From Conexibacter sp. (GTDB taxonomy: Bacteria; Actinomycetota; Thermoleophilia; Solirubrobacterales; Solirubrobacteraceae), in NCBI GenBank assembly GCA_025964325.1, contig JAOPZA010000056.1:1-39439 (forward strand): DNA of 39,439 bases. Direction: 5' to 3'. Below the pieces are notes generated by a model that was not told the DNA's origin, made no database searches, and saw only the letters and a program-made list of their open reading frames with translations. Both the position numbers and the translations under genes were made by a program. Positions 17,645 to 26,456 of this stretch are shown here, one piece after another. Positions within the stretch are counted from its first letter, which is position 1. Each line of letters begins with the position of its first letter.

Positions 17645-17703
17645 GGGACCGGAGCGGCGGCTACGCTGCCGGCAGGCTCGTCGCCGGACTGGCGACCGTG
17701 GGC

Positions 17704-17709
17704 TACCTT
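17704..17709 (+). promoter_or_regulatory. Candidate -10 box for leaderless recQ-type gene
   Basis: TACCTT ends 6 bases before ATG 17716, with no Shine-Dalgarno. A second similar box (TACGCT) occurs at about 17661-17666. No clear -35 was found. Confidence 0.4.
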
Positions 17710-17715
17710 CATCCG

Positions 17716-19794
<2,079 letters not shown>

Positions 19795-19813
19795 GTCGCG
19801 CCCGCGCCGCGGG

Positions 19814-20629
19814 TCACCACGCGGTCCAGCCGCCGTCGACGCGCAGGACGCTTCCGGTCACGCTGCCCGCCGCGTCGCAGGCGAGGTAGCGAACGGCGTC
19901 GGCGACCTGCTCGACGGTCGCCAGCTCGCCGCCCGGCAGTCGCCGCTCGACCTCCGCGCGGAACGCCGGCTCGGCCAGCATCCGCTCGGTCAGCGGCGTC
20001 GCGACGAAGGTGGGGGCGACGGCGTTGACGCGCACGCGGGCGCGCGCCCACTCGACCGCGAGCGCCTTCGTCAGCCCCTCGACCGCGTGCTTCGTCGCAC
20101 AGTAGGCGGCGCGGCCGGGATAGCCGACGCTCCCCATCTGCGAGGAGAGGTTCACGATCGAGCCCGGCGACCCGGCCCCCAGCAGCGCGGCGCCGACCGC
20201 ACGGCAGACGAGGAACGTCGCCCGCACGTTGACCGCGAACAGCGCGTCCCAGTCCTCGAGCGGATAGTCGTGCGCGGCGCCCGGACGGTTCGTGCCGGCG
20301 GCGTTGACGCAGACACGCAGATCGCCGAGCGCGCGCGCGGCGGCGACCGCCTGCTCCACCTGCGCCGGGTCCGTCACGTCGGCGACGTGGGCGCGGGCGC
20401 GCCCGCCGTCCGCGGCGATCGCGGCCGCAGCGGCGTCGATCTCGCCGCCGCTGCGCGCGACCAGCAGGACCGTCGCGCCCGCCTCCGCCAGCGTCCGCGC
20501 GCAGCCGAGCCCGATGCCGCGCCCCGCGCCGGTGACGAGCGCTACCCGGCCCGCCAGCGACCAGCGGTCCGTGCTCACGGGCGCGACGGCGCTCGCCGGG
20601 CTCGCCAGCGACCGGCGACCCTCGTTCAT
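19814..20629 (-). CDS. SDR-family oxidoreductase
   Basis: 271-residue classical short-chain dehydrogenase. Cofactor motif TGAGRGIG is at 33-40, the NAG-like segment NAAGTN at 109-114, and the catalytic triad is Ser163 (in NLSSQMG), Tyr176 and Lys180 (YCATK). C-terminal VDGGWTAW is the usual end. The N-terminus (1-25) is a nonconserved Ser/Ala-rich extension. The ATG overlaps the stop of the HisD-like gene (ATGA, 20626-20629), so the two are translated together. A substrate shared with the HisD-like enzyme, such as a diol or polyol oxidised in two steps, is an inference. Sulfopropanediol-type pathways combine enzymes of these families. Confidence 0.92.
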   Translation of the reverse strand: MNEGRRSLASPASAVAPVSTDRWSLAGRVALVTGAGRGIGLGCARTLAEAGATVLLVARSGGEIDAAAAAIAADGGRARAHVADVTDPAQVEQAVAAARALGDLRVCVNAAGTNRPGAAHDYPLEDWDALFAVNVRATFLVCRAVGAALLGAGSPGSIVNLSSQMGSVGYPGRAAYCATKHAVEGLTKALAVEWARARVRVNAVAPTFVATPLTERMLAEPAFRAEVERRLPGGELATVEQVADAVRYLACDAAGSVTGSVLRVDGGWTAW

Positions 20630-21912
20630 CTCGCCGCGCCCGCCCGCTCCAGCCGCATCGTCGCGGTCAGTCGGTGGCCGGCGAGGCGCTCGGCCGCGCA
20701 GATCGCCTCCACCGCCGGGGCGACCGTCCGCGTCCCCTCCGCCGTGAGCTGCTGCCAGGTGCAGGTCTTGAGGAACTTGCCGACCCACAGCCCGCCGGTG
20801 AAGCGCGCGCCGCGCAGCGTCGGCAGCACGTGGTTCGTCCCGACCGCCTTGTCGCCGTAGGCGACGGTCGCGTGCTCGCCGAGGAACAGCGAGCCGTAGT
20901 TGCGCAGGCGCGCGAGGTAGGCCGGCAGCTTCTCCTCCGCGACCTGCACCTCGAGATGCTCGTTGGCCGCCTCGTCGGCGAGCGCGATCGCCTCGTCGTC
21001 GTCGGCGGCGACCGCGATCCAGCCGTGGTCGCGCCAGGCGACGCCGGCGACCTCGGCGGTCGGCCAGCCGCCGAGCAGCTCCTCGACCTGCGCGGCGACC
21101 GCGCGCCCGACGCGCTCGCCGATCGCGATCAGGCCGGCCGGCGAGCTCGGTCCGTGCTCGGCCTGGCCGAGCAGGTCGGCGGCGACGAGCCGCGGGTCGG
21201 CCGTCTCGTCCGCGATCACCAGCACCTCCGTCGGGCCGGCCAGCAGGTCGATCCCGACCCGCCCGAAGAGCTGGCGCTTCGCCTCCGCGACGTAGGCGTT
21301 GCCGGCGCCGACGAGCATGTCGACGGGCGCGAGGCCGTCGATCAGCCCGAACGTCATCGCCGCCAGGGCCTGCACGCCGCCGAGGCAGAGGACGGCGTCG
21401 GCGCCGGAGGTCCGCATCGCGTAGAGCATCGCCGGGTGGATCCCGCCGCCGCGCTGCGGCGGCGCGCAGCCGACGACCTGCTCGACGCCCGCCACCTTCG
21501 CGACCAGCACGGTCATGAAGGACGAGGCGAGCATCGGGTAGCGGCCGCCCGGCACGTAGGCGCCGACGGCGGCGACGGGGATGTGGCGGTGGCCGAGGAC
21601 GACGCCGGGGCTCATCTCGACGCGCAGGTCGACGAGCGTCTCGCGCTGCGCCTGCGCGAAGCCGCGCACCTGCTCCTGGGCGAAGGCGATCTGCTCGCGC
21701 AGCCCGTCGTCGAGCTGGCGCTCGGCGGCCGCCAGCTCGGCGTCGCCGGCGAGGAAGCTGTCGGGCGCCCAGCCGTCGAGCTGCCGCGACCAGCGCCGCA
21801 CGGCGTCGATCCCGCCGCGCTCGATGTCGCGCAGCATGTCGCTGACGCGGCTGCGCAGCTCGTCCGTCGCCTCCGTCGCGATCGGCGCGGGGGCTTTGAG
21901 GAACGTCGTCAT
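20626..21912 (-). CDS. HisD-family NAD-dependent dehydrogenase (histidinol/sulfopropanediol dehydrogenase-like)
   Basis: 428 residues, full length for the family. Zinc and catalytic residues of histidinol dehydrogenase are all in place: Gln250 and His253 (LLGQAEHGPSSPAG), Glu318-His319 (ANEHLEV), Asp354 (AYGDKAVGTNHVLPT) and His413 (ERLAGH). The four-electron oxidation of an alcohol to an acid is therefore plausible. No other his genes are near and the partner is an SDR, so a catabolic paralogue such as (R)-2,3-dihydroxypropane-1-sulfonate 3-dehydrogenase (HpsN-like) is more likely than the biosynthetic enzyme. A TAGAGT box and a perfect palindrome lie 28-45 bp upstream, implying repression by a regulator outside the window. 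Confidence 0.9.
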   Translation of the reverse strand: MTTFLKAPAPIATEATDELRSRVSDMLRDIERGGIDAVRRWSRQLDGWAPDSFLAGDAELAAAERQLDDGLREQIAFAQEQVRGFAQAQRETLVDLRVEMSPGVVLGHRHIPVAAVGAYVPGGRYPMLASSFMTVLVAKVAGVEQVVGCAPPQRGGGIHPAMLYAMRTSGADAVLCLGGVQALAAMTFGLIDGLAPVDMLVGAGNAYVAEAKRQLFGRVGIDLLAGPTEVLVIADETADPRLVAADLLGQAEHGPSSPAGLIAIGERVGRAVAAQVEELLGGWPTAEVAGVAWRDHGWIAVAADDDEAIALADEAANEHLEVQVAEEKLPAYLARLRNYGSLFLGEHATVAYGDKAVGTNHVLPTLRGARFTGGLWVGKFLKTCTWQQLTAEGTRTVAPAVEAICAAERLAGHRLTATMRLERAGAAR

Positions 21913-21939
21913 CGAAGGGCTCCGTTCGGCGAGAGGTCC

Positions 21940-21957
21940 AGTGATCCGATCACTCTA
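21940..21957 (-). promoter_or_regulatory. Perfect 15-bp palindromic operator overlapping a -10 box
   Basis: AGTGATC-C-GATCACT (21940-21954) is a perfect palindrome. A minus-strand TAGAGT -10 box (21957-21952) overlaps its edge, and the HisD-like ATG is 28 bases downstream. A bound repressor would cover the transcription start. The half-site spacing is similar to FadR-type GntR operators (inference). The rest of 21913-22101 shows nothing else recognisable. Confidence 0.6.
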
Positions 21958-22101
21958 CGCCGCCGGCGGGCGAAGCGCGACCGTGGCGGCGGGGCCTCCG
22001 ACACGACGGACGGAAGCGTGCCAAGCTCCGCTCAGGTCTCAAGTCCCTGGGTGCGAGACCGATGTTCGCTGTACCGCGCCCCCTTCCGGCGCTCCACCGC
22101 C

Positions 22102-23706
22102 ATGCGTCTTCCGCGCCTCCCACCCCGCCCGGCCGGCCGCACTCGCGGCGCTCGCCGCGCGGCCGCGCTCGCGTGGGCGCCCGTCCTGGTCGCGATCCTG
22201 CTGGCGGTCGCGACCGGCTGGACGATCAGCGCCCTGCGGGGACAGGCCGATCGCGCCCGCCGCGTCGAGGTCTCGATCGCCCAGATCCACGTCGACCTCG
22301 AGGTGCCGCAGGGCCTGCTCGACCAGGCCGCCTACGGAGCCCCGTCCAAACCGCCGCCCGTCACGGGTGCGACTCCGGGCGCCGGAGCGGCGCCGGCCCC
22401 GCTCCCGCCACCCCCGCCACCCCCGCCACGCGGCACCGTGGCGGCTACGGCCGCCACCGTCCTGCCGCGGCTCAACGCGATCCACGACGACGCGAGCGAG
22501 CCGCAGCGGGTCGACGCCATCGTCGCCGGGCTGCGCGCGCTCGCCTCGACGCTCGAGACCTCGCCCGTCGGGAGCCCGCAGCGCACGCAGCTGATGCAGC
22601 GCGTCGAGCTCGCCTTCGGTGCGCTCGAGCACGACCAGGCGCACGAGGCGGTCACGACCGCGCGCACCGCCGACGTCGCCACGCTGCTGCTGATCGGCGT
22701 CGGCGCGCTCGCGGTCGTGCTGCTGCTGCGGCGCTTCGACCGCGTCCGTCGCCGCGACTACGAGCGCCACACGGCCGAGCTGCGCGAGCTGACGCTGCAG
22801 GACCCGCTGACGAGACTCGCGAACCGGCGCCGGCTGGAGCAGGACCTCGCGACCGCGACCGCGGGGGCGAGCAGCGACGATCCCGTCGTCTTCGTGATGT
22901 TCGACCTCGACGGCTTCAAGGGCTACAACGACACCTTCGGACACCACGGCGGCGACCTGCTGCTGCAGCGCCTCTCGCACAAGCTGCAGCACGCGGCGCT
23001 GCCGCACGGCACGGCGTATCGGCTCGGCGGCGACGAGTTCTGCGCCCTGCTGCCGAAGGCCGCCGGTCCGGATGCCGCGGCCGCCTGCCGCGAGGCGTTG
23101 AGCGAGCGCGGCGAGGGCTACGCGATCACGGCATCGGCGGGGGCCGTGACGATCCCCGACGACGCCGCCGATCCGAGTGGCGCGCTGCAGCTCGCCGACG
23201 AGCGCATGTACGCGCAGAAGCCGCCGCGCGCCGGGGCCGCGCGAGGGTGGCCGGACGCGGCGGCGTCGCGACGCGGCGGCTCGCGCGTCGACGGTCCCGA
23301 GGTCGACGGATCTGCGGTCTCCGTCGCCGAGGTCGCCGAGGTCGCGGCGCTCGTCGCCGAGGTCGGCGCCGGCGTCGGCCTCGGGGGAGCGCCGCTGCGC
23401 GACCTCGTGCTCGCGGCCGAGCTGCGCGAGGGCCCGCTGCTGAGGGCGATCCACGAGCGCTTCGACGGCAGCGGCCATCCGCACGCCCTCGCCGGCGAGG
23501 AGATCCCGCTCGGCGGCCGCGTCCTCCATGCGTGCGACGCGTTCGACGCGATGACGAGCCCGCGGCCCTACCGCACTGTGCCGCTGACCCCGCAGGAGGC
23601 CCTCGCCGAGCTGCGCCGCTGCGCCGGCACGCAGTTCGACCCGCACGTCGTCGACGTCATCGAGGACGTGCTCGGCAGCCGACTCGTCTCGTCGCCGATC
23701 GCGTAG
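22102..23706 (+). CDS. Membrane GGDEF diguanylate cyclase with degenerate HD-GYP tail
   Basis: 534 residues. Membrane segments at about 24-45 and 192-210 enclose an extracytoplasmic region with a polyproline run (about 102-109, from a 9-bp DNA repeat). The GGDEF domain (about 232-375) has the metal aspartate in FDLDGFKGYNDTFGHHGGD and an intact GGDEF at 309-313, so c-di-GMP synthesis is plausible. No RxxD inhibitory site precedes it. The tail resembles the end of HD-GYP phosphodiesterases (HERFDGSGHP 451-460, then EEIPLGGRVLHACDAFDAMT and RPYR). However, the HD metal-binding half is absent: LVLAAEL runs directly into REGPLLRAIHERF, an apparent loss of about 50 residues. Start ATG 22102 precedes the first helix and lacks a Shine-Dalgarno. 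Confidence 0.85.
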   Translation: MRLPRLPPRPAGRTRGARRAAALAWAPVLVAILLAVATGWTISALRGQADRARRVEVSIAQIHVDLEVPQGLLDQAAYGAPSKPPPVTGATPGAGAAPAPLPPPPPPPPRGTVAATAATVLPRLNAIHDDASEPQRVDAIVAGLRALASTLETSPVGSPQRTQLMQRVELAFGALEHDQAHEAVTTARTADVATLLLIGVGALAVVLLLRRFDRVRRRDYERHTAELRELTLQDPLTRLANRRRLEQDLATATAGASSDDPVVFVMFDLDGFKGYNDTFGHHGGDLLLQRLSHKLQHAALPHGTAYRLGGDEFCALLPKAAGPDAAAACREALSERGEGYAITASAGAVTIPDDAADPSGALQLADERMYAQKPPRAGAARGWPDAAASRRGGSRVDGPEVDGSAVSVAEVAEVAALVAEVGAGVGLGGAPLRDLVLAAELREGPLLRAIHERFDGSGHPHALAGEEIPLGGRVLHACDAFDAMTSPRPYRTVPLTPQEALAELRRCAGTQFDPHVVDVIEDVLGSRLVSSPIA

Positions 23707-23718
23707 GGCGCCGCGGGC

Positions 23719-24390
23719 TCAGCTCGCGCCGAGGATCTTCGCCTTCTGCGCCTGGAACTCGGCCTCCGTCAGGACGCCCTTCGCCTTCAGGTCGGCGAGC
23801 TTCTCGAGGCGGTCGAGCGGATCCTCCTGCGCGACGGCGCCGGGGCCGCCGAGCGTGACGATGCTGCCGCCGCCGAACTGCTCGCGCAGGTTCGCGACCA
23901 TGTCCTGCACGTCGCCGCTCGCCGCGGCCTCCTGCACCTTCGCGATGATCGCCGCGCGGTCCGGGCTGGCGCCGGCGGCGGCGCCGGCGAGCGCCGATTG
24001 GAGCTGCGCGCCCGGCGTCTCGTCGCGCATCAGCGTGTCGTGGTCGTCCGGGTCGTATACGACCGCGATGCGGGAGCCGACGATCGGGAGCGAGAGCTGC
24101 GGGAAGCGCATCTTCGTCTCCACGACGAACGCCGGCTCGCCCGGCGGCTCCACCTGCAGGCGGAGCTTGACCGACACCTCGGTGTCGGTCACGAGCTGGC
24201 CGCCGCCGGTCGTGACGGCCATGCCTCGCCTGCCGACCTCGAGCACGCTGGCGCTCGCGGGGCGGCCGTCCCGATCGAGGCGACGGCGGGTGTGGCGGGA
24301 GGGTTTTCCGAGCATGGGAGGGACCGCACGGGGCCGAACCGGCCGTGTCAGTCTCGACTTGGTCTCAAGTGCTGCCAGGATTGCTGCCAT
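23719..24390 (-). CDS. SHOCT-domain protein
   Basis: 223-residue soluble protein. The last about 30 residues, LDRLEKLADLKAKGVLTEAEF plus QAQKAKIL, are a SHOCT (short C-terminal) domain, an oligomerisation or peptide-binding module found at the ends of many unrelated proteins. The middle (about 55-125) is a beta-rich segment (VTDTEVSVKLRLQVEPPG, FVVETKMRFPQLSLPIVGS, IAVVYDPDDHDTLM) seen in actinobacterial SHOCT proteins of unknown role. The start ATG 24390 is supported by GAGGAGG 7 bases upstream and shares bases with the start codon of the opposite gene. MLGKPSRHT at 24315 is a possible shorter start but lacks a ribosome-binding site. Confidence 0.82.
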   Translation of the reverse strand: MAAILAALETKSRLTRPVRPRAVPPMLGKPSRHTRRRLDRDGRPASASVLEVGRRGMAVTTGGGQLVTDTEVSVKLRLQVEPPGEPAFVVETKMRFPQLSLPIVGSRIAVVYDPDDHDTLMRDETPGAQLQSALAGAAAGASPDRAAIIAKVQEAAASGDVQDMVANLREQFGGGSIVTLGGPGAVAQEDPLDRLEKLADLKAKGVLTEAEFQAQKAKILGAS

Positions 24391-24391
24391 G
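24388..24391. other. Head-to-head overlapping start codons (CATG)
   Basis: The tetranucleotide CATG holds the minus-strand ATG (24390-24388) and the plus-strand ATG (24389-24391). Each gene has a Shine-Dalgarno on its own strand: CCAGGA at 24375-24380 for the acyltransferase, and GAGGAGG just right of 24396 for the SHOCT gene. The two mRNAs must therefore be complementary over their 5' ends, and each promoter lies inside the other gene. Confidence 0.65.
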
Positions 24392-25063
24392 ACGCCTTCC
24401 TCCTCGCACTCGATTCCACGCATCTATCGCCTCGCAATGGCCGTCGCCACCCCCGTGATCCGCTGGTGGGGCCGGCTCGAGGTGACCGGCGCCGAGCTCC
24501 TGCCCGAGCACGGCCCGGTCCTGCTCGCCGTGAACCACGACAGCAACTGGGATCCGGTCGCGGTCGGGATCTCCGGCCTGCCGCAGCGCCAGATCAGAGC
24601 GCTCGCGAAGGTCTCGCTGTGGAAGACGCCCGGCCTCGGCTGGCTGCTCGACGGGATGGGGCAGATCCCGATCGAGCGCGGCACGGGCGACACCGGAGCG
24701 ATGGACCGCGCGGTGGCTGAGCTGCGCGACGGCGCCTGCCTCGGCATCTTCCCGGAGGGCACCCGCACGCGCGGTCGCGTCCTGCGGGCGCGCAGCGGCT
24801 TCGGGCGCCTCGCGCAGGCGGTGCCCGAGGCGGCCGTGATCTGCGTCGCGGTCGAGGGCGCCGGCGAGGTCACGCGCCTGCGCCCGCGCCCCCGCGTCCG
24901 CGTCGAGTTCTTCCTGCCGGCCGAGGGCGGGCCGCGCCCCGACGAGCGACCGGCCGAGCTCTCGCGCCGCCTGCTGGCGGAGATCCGCGCGCGCGTGCCG
25001 ATCCCGAACCTGAGAGCGGACGCCGAGGCCGGCGCCGAGGCGGTGGCGCCGGCCGCAGAGTAG
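24389..25063 (+). CDS. plsC: 1-acyl-glycerol-3-phosphate acyltransferase (PlsC type)
   Basis: 224-residue PlsC-family acyltransferase, which transfers an acyl group to lysophosphatidate or a related lysolipid at the inner face of the membrane. Block I NHDSNWDP has the catalytic HX4D pair His50 and Asp55. Block II is IPIERG (93-98), block III FPEGTRTR (121-128), followed by VAVEGAGE in the block IV region. A hydrophobic N-terminal helix (about 12-27) can anchor it. The first residues TPSSSHSIP are variable. A start at ATG 24437 (MAVATP) would cut into the helix, so 24389 with its CCAGGA site is preferred. The acyl donor and exact acceptor are not resolvable. Confidence 0.9.
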   Translation: MTPSSSHSIPRIYRLAMAVATPVIRWWGRLEVTGAELLPEHGPVLLAVNHDSNWDPVAVGISGLPQRQIRALAKVSLWKTPGLGWLLDGMGQIPIERGTGDTGAMDRAVAELRDGACLGIFPEGTRTRGRVLRARSGFGRLAQAVPEAAVICVAVEGAGEVTRLRPRPRVRVEFFLPAEGGPRPDERPAELSRRLLAEIRARVPIPNLRADAEAGAEAVAPAAE

Positions 25064-25102
25064 CCGGCGCCGCCGGCCCGGCCGCCGCCCGACCCGCCCC
25101 GC

Positions 25103-25567
25103 TCAGCTCGGGCGCTTCCAGGTCCCGAGGACCATCAGCGTCTTCGTCCCGATCACGCTGCCGGAGTGGCGCAGCTGGTTGATCACCCGCTGCAGGTGCT
25201 CGACGCCGTCGACGCGGACGTGCACGAGCGCATCCGGGTCGCCGGCGGTCGTGTAGACCTCGTGCACCTCTGGCAGGCGGGCGGCGGCCGCGACGATCTC
25301 CTCGACGTCGGTCGTGCCCGTGAAGCGCAGCTCCGTGAAGGCCTCGACCGAGGGGCCGAGCCTCGTGTGGTCGATCTCGACCGTGTAGCCGGCGATCACG
25401 CCGCTCCGCTCGAGCCGGTCGATGCGGCGCTTGACGGGCGCGGCCGAGAGGTTCACCCGCTGCGCGATGTCCGTCAGGGTGCGGCGGGCGTCCTCCCGCA
25501 GCAGCTCGAGGATCGCGCGATCGACGTCGTCGACTTGAACCTGTCCGGGCACGGTCCGAGGGATCAT
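25103..25567 (-). CDS. Lrp/AsnC-family transcriptional regulator
   Basis: 154-residue feast/famine regulator. The helix-turn-helix is in residues about 20-60 (DRAILELLREDARRTLTDIA, then QRVNLSAAPVKRRIDRLERSGVI), followed by the linker beta strand GYTVEID and an RAM/AsnC ligand-binding domain ending at LMVLGTWKRPS. ATG 25567 is annotated. GTG 25552 is a serious alternative because a TATGAT box (25568-25563) overlaps the ATG codon and would put transcription start a few bases before the GTG. The gene is divergent from the PPOX-fold gene, sharing a 168-bp region with a perfect palindrome and repeated TTGCG motifs. Amino-acid responsiveness is family knowledge only. Confidence 0.92.
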   Translation of the reverse strand: MIPRTVPGQVQVDDVDRAILELLREDARRTLTDIAQRVNLSAAPVKRRIDRLERSGVIAGYTVEIDHTRLGPSVEAFTELRFTGTTDVEEIVAAAARLPEVHEVYTTAGDPDALVHVRVDGVEHLQRVINQLRHSGSVIGTKTLMVLGTWKRPS

Positions 25568-25599
25568 AGGCGCGACATCGCGAAACGTTCGCCGAACGT
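25563..25599 (-). promoter_or_regulatory. Lrp-gene -10 box and 15-bp perfect palindrome
   Basis: A minus-strand TATGAT (25568-25563) is a near-consensus -10. ACGTTCG-C-CGAACGT at 25585-25599 is a perfect palindrome 16 bp upstream of it, in the spacer/-35 region, where a bound dimer could repress or autoregulate the Lrp-type gene. Confidence 0.5.
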
Positions 25600-25617
25600 G
25601 GCGCACTCGTGCTTTTG

Positions 25618-25688
25618 TTGCGCGCTTCGGCCGACATTCGGCCTCCCGATTGCGCCAGGCACGCGATCGGCGTTGCGTTCCATCGCAA
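25618..25688. promoter_or_regulatory. Array of TTGCG/CGCAA motifs in the divergent region
   Basis: TTGCG occurs at 25618, 25650 and 25673, with the reverse form CGCAA at 25684-25688 (TTGCG-N6-CGCAA for the last pair). The spacings of 32 and 23 bp roughly follow helix turns. Lrp/AsnC proteins often bind several phased sites, so these may be half-sites. In GC-rich DNA such 5-mers also occur by chance. Confidence 0.25.
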
Positions 25689-25718
25689 GGGCCTCGGCGG
25701 CGCCGCTGCGTCACGCGC

Positions 25719-25724
25719 TAGGCT
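25719..25724 (+). promoter_or_regulatory. Candidate -10 box for the PPOX-fold gene
   Basis: TAGGCT lies 11 bases before ATG 25736. No Shine-Dalgarno is present, so the mRNA leader would be only a few bases. Confidence 0.35.
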
Positions 25725-25735
25725 CCGACGCCACC

Positions 25736-26284
25736 ATGGCCAGCTCGTACGACACGATCGACGACCGCCTCGGCGCCTGGATCCTGCGCCAGCGGATGTT
25801 CTTCGTCGCGACCGCTCCGAGCGGCGAGGGCGGTCACGTGAACGTCTCGCCGAAGGGCCCGATCGAGACGCTGCGGATCCTCGACGAGCACACGATCGCC
25901 TACCTCGACCTCGTCGGCAGCGGCGCCGAGACGGTCGCGCACCTGCGTGAGAACGGGCGCATCGTCGTGATGCTCTGCGCCTTCGAGGGGCCGCCGCGGA
26001 TCCTGCGGCTGCACGGCCGCGGCGAGGTCCTGCCGGCCGGCGCCGTCGACTTCCCCGATGCCGAGACGCTGCCCGAGCAGCGCCGCACCGTGATCCGGAT
26101 CGGCGTCGAGCGGATCGCCGACTCGTGCGGCTACGGGGTGCCGCTGATGGGCTTCGAGGGCGAGCGTCCGAACAGCCGCAGATGGGCCGAGGGCCAGCTC
26201 GCGAAGGGCGGCCCGGACGCGATCGAGCGCTACAAGGCGGAGAAGAACGCGGCCAGCATCGACGGGCTGCCGGCGCTGCCCTGA
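25736..26284 (+). CDS. Pyridoxamine 5'-phosphate oxidase-fold flavoprotein
   Basis: 182-residue protein of the PPOX-like split-barrel family that binds FMN, F420 or haem. It shows FFVATAPSGEGGHVNVSPKG, the first-strand signature of this group, then AYLDLVGSGAETVAHLRENG and IVVMLCAFEGPPRILRLHGRGEV in its two halves. The C-terminal helix carries RRWAEGQLAKGGPDAIERYK. It lacks the substrate-binding tail of true PdxH, so it is more likely a general flavin or deazaflavin oxidoreductase. It is divergent from the Lrp-type regulator, a common sign that the regulator controls it. The physiological substrate is unknown. Confidence 0.88.
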   Translation: MASSYDTIDDRLGAWILRQRMFFVATAPSGEGGHVNVSPKGPIETLRILDEHTIAYLDLVGSGAETVAHLRENGRIVVMLCAFEGPPRILRLHGRGEVLPAGAVDFPDAETLPEQRRTVIRIGVERIADSCGYGVPLMGFEGERPNSRRWAEGQLAKGGPDAIERYKAEKNAASIDGLPALP

Positions 26285-26301
26285 CGCGTGCCCGTCTCGG
26301 C

Positions 26302-26330
26302 CTGACAGCGCGACCGCTGCGCGCTAGAGT
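26302..26330 (+). promoter_or_regulatory. Sigma-70-like promoter of the GAF regulator
   Basis: CTGACA (26302-26307), a 17-base spacer, and TAGAGT (26325-26330). Five of six -35 bases and four of six -10 bases match consensus. This is the best promoter in the window. Transcription would begin near 26337, at the left arm of the hairpin described next. Confidence 0.55.
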
Positions 26331-26335
26331 CGGGT

Positions 26336-26378
26336 TCGGACCCTCCACCGCGACTCGCATGAGCTGCGCGGGGTCCGA
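26336..26378 (+). promoter_or_regulatory. 5' leader stem-loop next to a Shine-Dalgarno
   Basis: TCGGACCC (26336-26343) pairs with GGGTCCGA (26371-26378), an 8-bp stem enclosing 27 bases. The right arm ends one base before the AGGAG (26380-26384) of the leader ORF. The stem would sit at the extreme 5' end of the mRNA and could stabilise it or influence ribosome access. Confidence 0.45.
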
Positions 26379-26393
26379 GAGGAGACGCACCCG

Positions 26394-26456
26394 ATGACGT
26401 TGCGCTGTCAGGCACCGACGACGGGCACAGCTCGAGACCAGGGCGGACGCCGATGA
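26394..26456 (+). CDS. Possible 20-residue leader peptide coupled to the GAF regulator
   Basis: ATG 26394, preceded by AGGAG with 9-base spacing, opens a 20-codon frame (starts MTLRCQAPTT, ends with RDQGGRR) closing at TGA 26454-26456. That stop overlaps the regulator start as ATGA, while the regulator itself has only a weak site. This is the layout of translational coupling. The peptide resembles no leader I know. The frame could also be chance, but the strong Shine-Dalgarno has no other start to serve. Confidence 0.45.
   Translation: MTLRCQAPTTGTARDQGGRR

Noticed and set aside
20626..21912. Biosynthetic histidinol dehydrogenase (hisD)
   Set aside because: Catalytic residues fit, but there are no other his genes and an SDR is translationally coupled. 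A catabolic paralogue is more likely, so the symbol hisD was not assigned.
22380..22435. Proline-coding CCGCCACCC repeats as a CRISPR-like or mobile element
   Set aside because: It is a 9-bp microsatellite inside the GGDEF protein's extracytoplasmic linker with no spacers. No CRISPR array was seen anywhere.
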